From Ovis canadensis (lineage: Eukaryota; Chordata; Mammalia; Artiodactyla; Bovidae): DNA of 64,000 bases. The first letter of the stretch is position 1. Each line of letters starts with the position of its first letter. The DNA lies in assembly GCF_042477335.2 (NCBI RefSeq), contig NC_091248.1:118503501-118567500 (forward strand), in the 5' to 3' direction. This document shows, piece by piece, positions 22,580 through 33,484 of this stretch. A program made the position numbers and the translations under genes. The notes under the pieces are model-generated. The model did not search any database and was not told the DNA's origin. It saw only the letters and a program-made list of their open reading frames with translations.

Positions 22580-22830
22580 CATGGATACAGAATGTAAATC
22601 ATGAGTCGTCAGGAACTGGAGAAGCAGAGAATAGAACTTAAAATGACTGCTAAGAGATATGAGGTTTCTTTGGGGATTGATGAAAACGTTCTAAAATTAG
22701 ATAGACCTGTGACTATCCCTAAAACCATTGTTCAATTTTTTAATTAATTTGTATTGAAGTATAGTTTCTAAACGACTATATATTTTGAAGGGTGAGTTAT
22801 ATATATGCAAATTATATCTCAATAAAGTTT
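22580..22830 (+). mobile_element. L1 3' UTR, right part of the nested-insertion host
   Basis: Continues the L1 from 18,955: ttggggattgatgaaaacgt, aaattagatagacctgtgac, then gcaaattatatctcaataaa at the L1 end. Confidence 0.8.
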
Positions 22831-22854
22831 ATATATATATATATATATATATAT
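22831..22854 (+). repeat. (AT)n microsatellite
   Basis: Twelve AT units directly after the L1 end and before a CHR SINE. Confidence 0.95.
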
Positions 22855-22972
22855 GGACTTCCCTAGTGGCCTATGGTTAAGACTCTGCCCTTTCAATGCA
22901 GTGGGTGCAGGTTCAATCCCTGCTCAGGGAACTAGATCCCACAAGCCACGTGGTGCGGTGAAAAAAAAAATC
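22855..22972 (+). mobile_element. Short CHR-type SINE
   Basis: gacttccctagtggcctatg, ggttcaatccctgctcaggg and an A-tail. Confidence 0.9.
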
Positions 22973-24283
22973 AGCAGAAGAGAAGTATCACTACTACTTA
23001 CCCTCAGATCTCTGATGTCTCAGATTTTCTAGTTAGAGATGAGGATCATGTAAGATGTCAACATTAACCCAGGAAACAAGAGAGCCCCCTTTTGATAGCT
23101 GAGCAGGAGAAAAACAATACAAAAATACTGTTTAGGAGGATTATTCTAAGAGATGCGCATGGGGCAGACTGGAAAAGGGAAGACTAGAAGGGGGAACACT
23201 AGAAATAAGGCCCTTGAGAATAATTCAGGTAGAGGAAATTGACTTAGAAATCAACAAAATAAGTTCAAAAAGCAAGCCAGTTGTATAACAGATTCACGGT
23301 GCTGTACAGCAGAAACACAAGCAACATTGTAAATCAACTACACATCCCAATAAAAATCTTAAAAAAAGAAAAGCAAGGGGGAAGAATCAGCAACACCTGG
23401 AGACTGTGGACAAGGAGCGAGGGAAAGATGTGGCAGCAAGTATCCTTAAGGCTGTGAGCCTGGGGCTGATGGTGTTGCCACTGACAATTCAAGCCAGCTC
23501 AGGAAATGTGAGAATTAGGGCTCAGTGGAAATTCTCAGTCACTTAATAAGACAGCCCCTTAATGAATAAGGATCAAAATGTGTCTTGACGCCTAAGGTTA
23601 CCCAGAAATGTTTCAAGCAACTTATTAAGCAAGACCAGAAGGAGAGTATGTGGGAAGTAGCTTTGCCAGAACTGGGGTGAGAAAATGAACTCTATTACTT
23701 TGGGCTGCTGGCAGGATGTTGGGGGTGATCACCAGGCAATTTAAGATTGGAAAATGAGTAATAAATAGAGGCTAGTGAGAAAAATCTGGTAGTCATCGGG
23801 AGGTTTTAGGAAAATATGAAGAAGTGAACCGTGTAAAAGAAGTACCAGAACAGGCACGGAGAAAATTAAACATTTAAGTTCTACCTCCCATGTGCCTTGC
23901 ACTGTAGGAGAGGATTTTTCAAAATGATGAGAAGGTAGTCCTGACTTGCTAGAGTTTTGCAGACAGGTGATGACAAAACTAAAAATAGAGTATGAACAAG
24001 TGTCTGGAACACAGAAGATGAAACAATTTTGTCTGGAGAGTTCTCTTAGGATTGAGGATTAGGAAGAAAGGGGGGGAATCAAAATGGAGAGAAACAGAAT
24101 TCAAAGAATAAGAAGGTAGTTACAACATCAAAAGTAGAGAATGAAGATGGTCAGCTTTGATCAGGAAGCAATGGCAGGGAGAATAGCTTCAATGAAGATT
24201 TAAGATTAGAAGCATAAAAAGCTGAAAGGGAAAGATGGAAGTTGTCTTCAATATATCAAGGGAAAATATAGACCTGTCTTGCT
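22973..24283. other. Intergenic DNA, one L1 tail
   Basis: A bovine-type L1 3' end lies at about 23,282-23,372 (gctgtacagcagaaacacaa, tgtaaatcaactacacatcc). The rest is purine-rich unique sequence without a gene. Confidence 0.55.
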
Positions 24284-24842
24284 TTCAGTTCAGTCGCTCA
24301 GTTGTGTCCGACTCTTGCGACCCCGTGAACTGTGTACCAGGCTTCCCTGTCCATCACCAACTCCCAGAGCTTGCTCAAACTCATGTCCATCGAGTCGGTG
24401 ATGCCATCCAGCCATCTCATCCTCTGTCATCCCCTTCTCCTCCTGCCTTCAATCTTTCCCAGCATCAGGGTCTTTTCCAATGAATCAGCTCTTCGCATCA
24501 GGTGGCCAAAGTATCGGAATTTCAGCTTCAGCATCCGTCCTTCCAGTGAATATTTAGGACTGATTTCCTTTAGGATTAACTGGTTGGATCTCCTTGCAGT
24601 CCAAGGGACTCTCAAAATCTTCTCCAACACCACAGCTCAAAAGCATCAATTCTTCGGCGCTCAGCTTTCTTTATAGTCTAACTCTCACATCCATATTTGA
24701 CTACTGGAAAAACCATGGGTTTGACTAGACAGACCTTTGTTAGCAAGGTAATGTCTCTGCTTTTTAATATGCTGTCTAGGTTGGTCATAGCTTTTCTTCC
24801 AAAGAGCAAGTGTCTTTTAACTTCGTGGCTTGAATTTAATTT
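24284..24842 (-). mobile_element. BovB 3' end
   Basis: Reversed BovB from ttcagttcagtcgctcagtt to the region agcaagtgtcttttaacttc. Frames broken. Confidence 0.9.
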
Positions 24843-25058
24843 CACTGTTGTTTTGGAAGGGAGAATCAGGACCACTGGAAGAACTGTTAAGACTTTCGCT
24901 CAGTAGAACTCATTTTCTATTGAGAGCACTCCCACAACGAATGGCCTCATGTGGGAGGGCCTGGCTGGGGGGCACATGGGTAGAGCATCCACTCAGAGAA
25001 CTGATGTGCAAAGCAAGGGCGAGAGTCTCACCAGAGAGGCCCAGAGAACTGACAAACT

Positions 25059-25088
25059 GGGGTGGGGGCAGGGCGGGGGCGGGGGGAG
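25059..25088 (+). other. G-quadruplex-prone G tract
   Basis: Five G-runs of three or more within 30 bp (ggggtgggggcagggcgggg and on). A related tract lies at 25,237-25,262 and another at about 26,659-26,688. Confidence 0.55.
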
Positions 25089-25236
25089 ATGGAGAACAGG
25101 TAATCAAAAGGAGTGGAATTTAGAGTGACATTAAGGCCTCAGTTCCTGTGCAGAAGAGAGACTTGTCCAAGCAGAGACCCTCTGGACAGTCCTGATCTTT
25201 CAATGAAGCAGGCAGGCTGTGGTGATAAGAGGCTGG

Positions 25237-25262
25237 TGGGGCGGGGATGGGGGCGGGTGGGT
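25237..25262 (+). other. G-quadruplex-prone G tract
   Basis: Runs of ggg separated by one or two bases (gggcggggatgggggcgggt). Confidence 0.55.
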
Positions 25263-25617
25263 GGACTGAGAACTTCTGAGAGAATGACTAGCCAGGAGGG
25301 TTTCAAAGCCGATGGATGTAAAGTAATAATGAAATGAAGTGCAGTGGGCAGGGTCTTTGGAACTTTGTCTCCCCCTGCTGAGGCCAGAGGTGTGAGCAAC
25401 TGAGGCAAAGAAAGGAGCCCCCGAGCAAAGAGCAGTCTCTTTGGGGGGTTGGGGAGTAGAAAGAGGAAAATATAAATGCTGATTTTCATAAATCGCCTTA
25501 TTAGTTAGATCCTGCAGCATGAAGTGAGGTGCTGTGCCAAAGCCAAACAGCAGACACACGTGGGAAGGGGGCCAGTGCTGGTCATCCCTGTGGGCCACTC
25601 TTGCTAATGTTTTTTGG

Positions 25618-25719
25618 GACTTTCCTGGTGGTCCAGTGGTTAAGACTCCACGCTTCCACTGCAGGCGGATGGGTTCGATCCCTGGTCAGGGAACTAAGAT
25701 GGCTTAAAAAAAAAAAATC
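25618..25719 (+). mobile_element. Short CHR-type SINE
   Basis: gggactttcctggtggtcca head, ggttcgatccctggtcaggg, A-tail. Confidence 0.9.
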
Positions 25720-26680
25720 TTGCTAGGCTTTTCTCTAAAAGGCTCTTCTCTTAAGTAACCCATCCCTTTATCCAGACGCTGTCTCAACAGCCTCAAAGTG
25801 ACTGCAGAGACCAAGAGCGGGAGCTTTGGTCTTAATTAAGGGTCTTTCCCTCAGACATGGCACAGGCTTGTTTGGAATTTTCAAAGCTCTAATAAATTAT
25901 CTTCTCTCCAAGACCTTGTTCACAGAAATCATCATCTTTAGGCGAATCGACCTAGTAATGCAAACAAGGACGAAACCTCTCTCACACCTGGGGGCACATT
26001 TGGGGACGAGTCTGCCTGCAGCCTCTACTTCACTCACTGCTCCTTCCTCCCCTAGCCCCACCCTCCTGGTTCCAGAGCAGTCTCTCTACCTTTTGTAACC
26101 TCTTTAACATCTTCATCCCATGCAACAAAGGCAAGTTATGTACGCTACTCCTTAGGTATTATTTCTTTTAATGGAATCCACAGCAATAGTTAGGTTCCTG
26201 AAACTCTATGATGAGCCTCAGAAAACAAACAAAATGCTAAGTAAATAAGCAAACACGCATAGACACATACAATCGTATCCTGATGTCACTCCTTGGGGCG
26301 CGGTGATAGCTATTAAACACGCTGAGGGCCTTAGAAGCGCTCAAATGAAAGGCTTTACCTAAATTCAGTTATCCTATTACAATCCACAAGAACATTTTCA
26401 CCCAAAGGGGTGGCATTTTTACGAGTATTTCACTGATGATGAAGTTATGGCAACTTCCTTGGGCTTCAAGGGGATTTAAAATGGTTGCAAATGATTTTAC
26501 TTGTTACCTAATTTCGGAAAGGACAAAAAGGAAAAATAAGCTATTTCTTTAATCGGAGGGCAGTGGCAGATGAGAAAAAGCTGACTCATGGCACTTTAGA
26601 TGCAAGACCGTTATTCAAAGCGAGTTAAACATTCATTAGCAAGAAGGGTGCAGCCGAGGCGCGGGGGCGGGGGAGGGGGG
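25720..26680. other. Unique intergenic DNA, repeat-poor
   Basis: The longest stretch left of the gene without an obvious young repeat. It includes gctgactcatggc (AP-1-like). No coding frame recognised; could hold regulatory sequence, but only conservation data would tell. Confidence 0.35.
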
Positions 26681-26689
26681 TGGGCGCGT

Positions 26690-26955
26690 CCCTGGTGGGT
26701 CAGTGGTAAAGAATCCGCCTGCCAGTGCAGGAGACGCAGGCTAGATCCCTGGTCCAGGAAGATCCCACGTGCTGCAGAGCAACTAAGCCCATGCACCGCA
26801 ACTACTGAGCCTGTGCTCCAGAGCCCGTGCTCTGCAACGAGAGGAGCCACCGCAGTGAGAAGCCGTGCACCACAGCTAGAGAGCAGACCCCACTGCTGCG
26901 CCTGGAGAAAATCCCACGCAGGAAGGAAGACCCAGCACAGCCACAAACAGATAAT
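26690..26955 (+). mobile_element. Long CHR-type SINE
   Basis: tRNA-derived head (gtccctggtgggtcagtggt) followed by the CHR body (gagcaactaagcccatgcac to aagacccagcacagcc). The 164-codon frame across it is not a gene. Confidence 0.9.
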
Positions 26956-26982
26956 CCTAAGAAAAGAAAGACGAGTAAGGGG

Positions 26983-27080
26983 ACTCCCTGGCGGTCCAGT
27001 GGTTAGGACTCAAGAGTTCTCACCGCCAGGACCCAGTTTAATCCCTGGTTGGGGAACTAAGATCCCACAAGCTATGCAAC
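26983..27080 (+). mobile_element. Short CHR-type SINE
   Basis: actccctggcggtccagtgg, tttaatccctggttggggaa, gatcccacaagctatgcaac. Confidence 0.85.
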
Positions 27081-27084
27081 TTGG

Positions 27085-28079
27085 CCATGAATGAAGAACA
27101 AGGTAAGAGTAGGGACCGTGGTCAAGACGAAGGGGCAGAGCTGGCTCAGGTGGGCACGTGGCACTCCACGGCCGAGAGGAGGGAAGACCAGAGTCTGTCG
27201 GGTGGGAGATCTTCCCGAGCCTCAGGCGGAAGGACCAGGAAAGAGGGAAGAGATGCTCTTTAAAAAGGCAAACCTGGAGCGCGGAGGGGCACTCAGCCCA
27301 GCAGCAGGAGCGAGGCGACAGGCAGTTTTAAGACAAAGCTTCGCAGCGTCTGGCCGGCCTCTCACCTGCGGGACTGCAGCTCAGAGGACAAGAGCTTTAG
27401 CACACCATATACCTTGGAAGGAAGCCTAGGACAAGATTCAAGTCAAACGAGAAGAGGACGCGTGGCATCACAGAAACCAACACTGATGTCAGAAGACCTG
27501 GGTTCTGAGTCAGTCCTGCTGTCCGATATTAGATGTGTGTCCCCGGGCAAAGCCATGAGCTTCTCGGAGCCTTAGCTCTCCAGTCTAAGGACCAGATCCA
27601 TCCCCTCCTGCGTCACAGGGGGTAGGACACAGCGATGGATAGGAGGGCACCTGCAAAAGTCGTGTGAAGGAAGGCAGGCAAGGAGGGAGGGAGGAAGGAA
27701 ATGAGGCCAGGGAGATGAGAAGCTGAAAATAAACAAATAAAAGAGGTGCACACACATGAAGCATTGTTCTGGTGATGGTGGGAAGACCACACCCCTGGGG
27801 CTTAAGCACAGAATGCCCTTTCAAATGCTAGTCTTGACTTACACATACATTTGTATATAGTTATATGCGTGTGTGCAGTTGAAAGTACCACATAGTTTTA
27901 TTATATATATACATAGTCACCTAGAATTATTTATAACACATATATAACAATTTAATTTGTATTATCTGTGTTCACACATATAAATTTCATACAGAATCTG
28001 ATTTATTCTGGATATATGCTGAAACAAACTTGGTCACAGGAAATGATTGGGGCATTTATAGAAAAGCAAAAGGAAGATG
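27085..28079. other. Intergenic DNA, no gene found
   Basis: Includes a purine-rich run near 27,668-27,720 (ggaaggcaggcaaggaggga) and an AT-rich stretch at 27,840-28,020. Nothing else recognised. Confidence 0.45.
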
Positions 28080-28080
28080 G

Positions 28081-28278
28081 GGCTTCCTTGGTGGCTCAGA
28101 CAGTAAAGAATCTGCCTGCAGTGCAGGAGACCAGGTTTCGATCCCTGTGTTGGGAAGATCCCCTGGAGAAGGGAACAGCTACCCACTCCAGTATTCTTGC
28201 CTAGAGAATCCCAGGGACAAAGGAGTCTGGCAGGCTACAGTCCACAGGGTCACAGAGACAGACACGACTGAGTGACTA
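28081..28278 (+). mobile_element. Bov-tA SINE
   Basis: Complete: gcttccttggtggctcagac to gacacgactgagtgactaag. Confidence 0.93.
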
Positions 28279-28455
28279 AGCGAACACACACACACACATG
28301 GGCACACACACACACGGGCACACACACACGGGAACATGAACACATGGGAACACATGGGAACTCACACACGGGAACATGAACACACACAGGAACATGAACA
28401 CATGGGAACACACACGGGAACTCACACACGGGAACATGAACACACACACGGGAAG
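28279..28455 (+). repeat. (CA)n-based minisatellite
   Basis: Imperfect array built on cacacacacggg, gggaacatgaacac and gggaactcacacac. It grew next to the Bov-tA tail. Units vary in length, so it is a composite microsatellite, not CRISPR. Confidence 0.9.
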
Positions 28456-28689
28456 GTAAACCAGCTGTCTTGATTAAATAGCTGCTGCAACCTTGGACAT
28501 GGAGTTGACTCTTTCATATTCACAATGTAATTGAGGAAATGACAACTTAACCAGAAACAATCAGAGAATAAAATAAGGCAGTAAAACCACTCAGCCCGGG
28601 CAGACTTCATAGTCTACCTGCAATGGCTCAAGAAGTTCAAAGGAAAGAAAGAGCATTAGAAGGGGGTAAACAGGAAAAGCTCCATGGAG

Positions 28690-28890
28690 ATTAACACATA
28701 CACAGAACTATATATAAAACAGATACTCTGGATAGCACAGGGAAGTCTACCCAATATTTTTTAACAACCTATAAAGGAATAAAATCTGAAAAAGGATACA
28801 CACACACATATAGATATAAAACGGAGTCATTTTGCTGTACACCTGAAACTAATACAACATTCTAAATCAACTATACTTCAATTTAAGTAA
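28690..28890 (+). mobile_element. Ruminant L1 3' end
   Basis: agcacagggaagtctaccca, tgctgtacacctgaaactaa and aatcaactatacttcaattt are the bovine-type L1 terminus. Confidence 0.87.
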
Positions 28891-29507
28891 CCTGGCCATT
28901 CACTGCAGGAAGCGGTATCCTAGTTAAAGCAAGAGGAAGGGCAAGGTGCAGGGTCAGGAAGACACACCCACTAGATGCCCTTTCCACTCTCATTTTCCTT
29001 CCACCTTTTCCAACATGATCAACATTTACTCAGCACCAACCATGCAAGAAACTAGGCATTGGGAGAAAATGACCAATAATCTCCTTGGAGAGTCAGATAT
29101 AAAAATAGGTAAGCAGCTAAGCACCAAGTAAGTAATCTTACGCTCACTACCAAAAAAAGGCGAGACAGTGGATGCTAGTAAGGCTGGCTGGGAAGCTGTT
29201 CTTGGACCACATGTTGCTTGGCCAAGACTTGAAGGAAAAGTAAGACTCAGAAAACAGAGAGTTAAAAAGAGGTATTATGGATACAAAGTGTGAATCAACA
29301 CAAGACGTTAAGCACTACAGTGTGAGTATATCAGTAAATACTGAACTGTACACTTAAAATGGTTAAGAGCATACATTTTATGTTACATGTATTCTATCAC
29401 AGTTAAGCTTTTTTTCATCTAAAAACCAAACCAAAAAACTGGTACTTCCTTAAAAAAAAAAAAAAAAAGACATAAATACTGCCATTTGTAGCCAACTAAT
29501 AGATGAC
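28891..29507. other. Intergenic DNA with L2 and L1 scraps
   Basis: L2-like sequence at about 29,008-29,120 (catttactcagcaccaacca). An L1 3' scrap at about 29,320-29,415 (gtacacttaaaatggttaag). A poly(A) run at about 29,452-29,468. Confidence 0.5.
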
Positions 29508-29715
29508 TGGGCTTCCCTGGTAGCTCCGCAGTAAAGAATCTGCCTGTCAATCCAGGAGACACAAGTTTCCATTCCTGGGTTGGGAAGATCCCCTGGAGAA
29601 GGAAATGGCAACCCACTCCAGTATTCTTGCCTGGGAAATCCAATGGACAGAGGAGCCTGGCAGGCTCCAGTCCATGGGGAAGCAAAAGAGTCAGACACAA
29701 CTTAGCAACTAAACA
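29508..29715 (+). mobile_element. Bov-tA SINE
   Basis: ggcttccctggtagctccgc to cagacacaacttagcaacta. Confidence 0.92.
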
Positions 29716-29904
29716 ACAGTTAAGATGACCAGTCTGATTCTGTAGCAAGTTCGTGTAGAGGGACAGTGGGAGATTCAATTAAGAAATAGACAGAAGCTGG
29801 GCTGTGGGAAACCTCGGGCAAACAGGTACACCCGATTCTCTCAACCAAGGTTTCTAACTTTGTGTTCCAAGGATTGGCTTCAAGTTTTGGTCCCCGAACA
29901 CCCT

Positions 29905-30173
29905 GTAATAAGTCTTTTTTTTCCTCTTTAATAATTTTGCTTTTACTTTTGGCTGTGCTGGGTCTTCGTCACTGCGAGGGCTTTTCTCCAGTTGTGAAGC
30001 ACGGGCTCCGGGGCTCACGGGCCTCTGCGGTCGCAGCTCTAGAGCACAGGCTCTAGTTGTGGCGCACGGGCTTGTCACTCCACGGCATGCGGCACCTCCT
30101 GGATCAGGGGTCGAACTTGAGCCTCCTGCATTGGCAGGCAGGTTGTTTACCACTGAGCCACCACGGAAGCCCC
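29905..30173 (-). mobile_element. Long CHR-type SINE
   Basis: Reverse: T-rich start, tggctgtgctgggtcttcgt, ending accactgagccaccacggaa. Confidence 0.88.
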
Positions 30174-31202
30174 CTTGTAACAAATCTTGAATGTTTGATC
30201 TGGGGAGAGGGTACATGTGTTTTGGATTCTCAAAATGGCTTCTGACTTAGGAAAATTTGAAAACCATTCATGAAGGCAATTGGCAGTGTGGTCTGGGTGG
30301 GGACAGGATGGGGACTGAGGCTACATAAGTTGAGCTCACTTCCCTTGAGACTTGCTCTTAACTAAACACCAGATAGTATTATGTAAACAGGTGCCATACC
30401 TCTCTTTAGGACTTAACAGAACTATTGTTAGGATCTAAGAACAGCTCTCTGGGAAAGCTGGTGACCCCTATTACAGAAACTAGCAGAAGATGAACAGAGA
30501 AGAGAACCCAGTGAAAAAAAAAAACAGGCGGTAAGGAGATTCAATACATTGAAATGCCGTAAAAGCCAAAGGGAAAAAAGTCCTGGAGAAGACGAAGGGG
30601 TTACCGGCATCAAGTTTAAGAGGAGGATTAAGAAAGGAATGAGAAAAAAGAGATCGCTAAGTTCTATGACATCCCGTTGCACTGTTTCTGTAGTGATACA
30701 AAAAAAAAAGGTCAGAAGTTAAGGGTAAGATATCCAAACTAGAATACTTGGGAGAGCAGAGAGGCGCTGTTAATTATGACATCATTATGTCAGAGCATCA
30801 GATGTAAACCAGGACTGTCCTGGATGAATGGAAATACAGTTAGTTCCCTAGTTGAGGAGGAAGTACAACAGCCAGGAAGGCAGCAGATACCATCTGTTAA
30901 CGCAAAGGACTTGGTCTTGAAAAGGAAAATAGGACATAAGTCAGAAGAATTAGTCGGGATAAGAAAGGGCTGTGTCAGCTACCTACGTGGGAGATGGGAG
31001 GACGTCGAAGGTTGAAAAGGAGAGGGAAGGAGTGGACAAGAACATCTTGTACCCTCTGTCTCGCTGAACATAACACACAAAGGGGTGGGCCCTCAAGACA
31101 CTTGTGAGTGTTGACCGTGGGGACCATCCTCCAGGAAGCAGCAAAGAAAGCCGGAGTGGAGAGGGGCCCTTCTCCCTTTGAAATTATAAGGAAGGAGAAA
31201 GG
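30174..31202. other. Intergenic DNA, no gene found
   Basis: Purine-rich in parts, with short poly(A) runs near 30,515 and 30,700. No repeat or gene recognised with confidence. Confidence 0.45.
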
Positions 31203-31425
31203 GCTTCCCAGGTGGTGCTAGTGGCAAAAAAAAAACCCTGCCTGCCAGCACAGGTGATGGAAGAGACGTGTGTTCGATCCTTGGGTCGGGAAGATCCCTT
31301 GGAGGAGGAAATGGCAACCCACTCCAGTATTCTTGCTTGGAGAATCTCACGGATAGAGGAGCCTGGTGGGCTACAGTCTATGGGGTCACAAAAAAATAGG
31401 ACACAACTGAAGCAACTTAGTATCC
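31203..31425 (+). mobile_element. Bov-tA SINE
   Basis: cttcccaggtggtgctagtg to ggacacaactgaagcaactt; an A-run lies inside the head. Confidence 0.88.
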
Positions 31426-32099
31426 ACAGAAGGAGAACAGAAACCACCACGCGACCAGAAAAGGCAGGCCAGAGCATCCTGTCAGAGATCGAGGCCTCAG
31501 AGAACGCTTTTCCAAACTACCTTCATGATGGCCTTTTCCTCAAGGGAAAAACAGCAAGAACGTGAGGTCAACTCTTATGAGTTCTTTAAAGCTAATCCGC
31601 ACGTAGACTGCCAGAACCAGAACAATAGGCAATCTACCCGTAGTGCAAGATATAATTCATTCAATGCCAAGGAGTTATTTTATTTATAATTTCATTGCAG
31701 GTACAGCTTGGGGGCTACAGAGAGGTCAGAGGAACACTCGTCCAGCTAAGTTTAAACTGGGGCAAGAAAACAATGGTTGGTGTCAGGATACGAAGGTGTG
31801 ACCACACTGATTACATGGCAGGGGAGAGGAAATTCTCTCAGCCAAAGGTCACCAAGAGGCTAAATAACCAAAACGGGCTTCACCCACAGACGATTCTTAA
31901 ACTACAGCTAGGCCACTCATCCAAACAGCACAGGCCTGCACAAAGAAGGGGAGGCTTTTTCAGAGGGCAGCAGACATAGGCCTGTACAATCCGGCAGTCC
32001 AGCGGGGTCAGTGGCTGGTCAGCAGGGGACACTCAGGAGCACGAACTCTCCAGGCATGAGTCACATTCTACAATGCGGAGCTCAGAGTATAAAGAAAAT
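31426..32099. other. DNA just beyond the SLC37A3 end
   Basis: No repeat recognised. It holds a minus-strand AATAAA at 31,679-31,684 that may serve a longer SLC37A3 transcript. Confidence 0.4.
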
Positions 32100-33391
32100 A
32101 ACCAGACGGACAGATATTTATTATAAAAGTCAATTTATTTTCCCTTTCTGTGTTTCAAAAGTTTCCCTTTCTGTCAGTAATGAGCAGTTAACTGATTGGA
32201 AGTCTGCTTGATTAAATAACATTAACAAGTTCATAAACACACATTTGAGAGTATAAAGCAAGAGGTTGAAAATTTTCCCCTAACTCCATGTAAATTAGGC
32301 AGCCCTCAAAATTGCACATTTTTCGCCTGCTCACTTTCATAATTTAAAATATATATACAGGATGACCTTAAAATATTGATAATTAGTATAGAATTCACAG
32401 CCTTGAAGATGTATATTCTACAAACATCTAAAGAATAGATATCTAGATACCTCTCAGGCCCTAGTAATCCACTGTGATTCAACATCATGTACTTCATGCA
32501 TAGAAGGCCAAATGGTCTTTCCTTGTTCTCTAATTCTAGTCTTCTGCTGAGGTAACGCAAGGAACCCGGGTATGACAGAGACCAAGCCTCTGAAAATAGG
32601 GCTAAGCCAACTGGCTTCCTAGTGGATCCTAAAAAGTTCCCAGAGAACAAGCCTGGGATTGAGTACTTCGGTTATAAATTACATCCTGGAATGTTCACAA
32701 CTGAGGTACCTCATGGTCCTTGACAGGAAGCCAAAAGACTTTCAGGAGTTGAAGGTAATTCTGAACGAAGGTGGAGGAGAACAGCTGACAATCACTGGAA
32801 GATATTTCTGCTTCCGGAGCTGATCGACTTCAGAGCAGACACAAAGTAACTGAGCCACTTGGCACGTAGTGTGACTTTTCCCACTTAAGAGTTTAACTAA
32901 GGGATTCTCTGTCCAAGACAGGCTTACGCTGGACCCAGCTGGAGTGCTGTACCAGGATGTGATGCTTCAGAGATGAGCTGCTCTCTGTAAACTCATGACC
33001 GAAGCAAAATGCAACGATCCTTTCTATTCGTGGAACGTGTCGTTGCTACAAACCGGGCACGACCGCCTCATGGTCACTTAGCTTTCCAGACAAGGGTCCA
33101 AGTTCAATAAAGCATTTACGGTTAAAAGGATGAACCTCCACAGGCCAACAGAGTTGCTGGCAGATTCACAGGCCATTCGGTACATTCACGGAACAACAGC
33201 GATAAATAAAAATCATTAATTCCTGTAGTGTAGAAAAAGCCACCCAGCCTTCAACTGGTCAGCATCTCCGGGGGCTGACACTGCTGAAAGAGGCCCGACA
33301 ATCTGAGGTTATGTTGGAGTTAAGACAAACCCAAAATAGGGTGAATTAAAAGAAGTAAGAGTCCGGACGTTCTTTTGTGGGCACCAGTCAG
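32100..33391 (-). other. SLC37A3: SLC37A3 3' UTR (end inferred)
   Basis: Sequence after the TGA is free of the SINE and LINE copies that crowd the surrounding DNA, as expected for a retained UTR. The first AATAAA signals met on the minus strand lie near 32,120. That gives a UTR of about 1.3 kb. The exact end is an inference; another AATAAA at 31,679-31,684 could give a longer form. Confidence 0.6.
32117..32139 (-). terminator. SLC37A3: Paired polyadenylation signals of SLC37A3
   Basis: Two minus-strand AATAAA hexamers occur at 32,139-32,134 and 32,122-32,117. The downstream side is T/GT-rich (tctggttattttcttta), a plausible cleavage-factor element. Cleavage is expected about 10-30 nt further down. 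Confidence 0.55.
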
Positions 33392-33484
33392 TCACTCACT
33401 CAATATGCGAGTTTGTCGTCTTTGCATAAGGGAGCATGTTTCCCTCACTATTAATGGTGAAATAAACAGAACTGTGCAACTTGT
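33392..33484 (-). CDS. SLC37A3: SLC37A3 terminal exon l, coding part
   Basis: 93 nt: 30 codons plus TGA (33,394-33,392). It begins [20 protein letters not shown] and ends RRQTRILSE. The acceptor is tcttcacag. The first part follows human SLC37A3; the last dozen residues differ more. No C-terminal di-lysine ER signal is present, unlike other SLC37 members but as expected for SLC37A3. Confidence 0.94.
   Translation of the reverse strand, partial: TSCTVLFISPLIVRETCSLMQRRQTRILSE

Noticed and set aside
26600..27094. 164-codon plus-strand frame
   Set aside because: Lies across two CHR SINEs; the protein is SINE sequence read in frame.
28279..28455. Repeated units suggesting a CRISPR array
   Set aside because: Units vary in length, have no unique spacers, and are (CA)n-derived in a mammalian genome.
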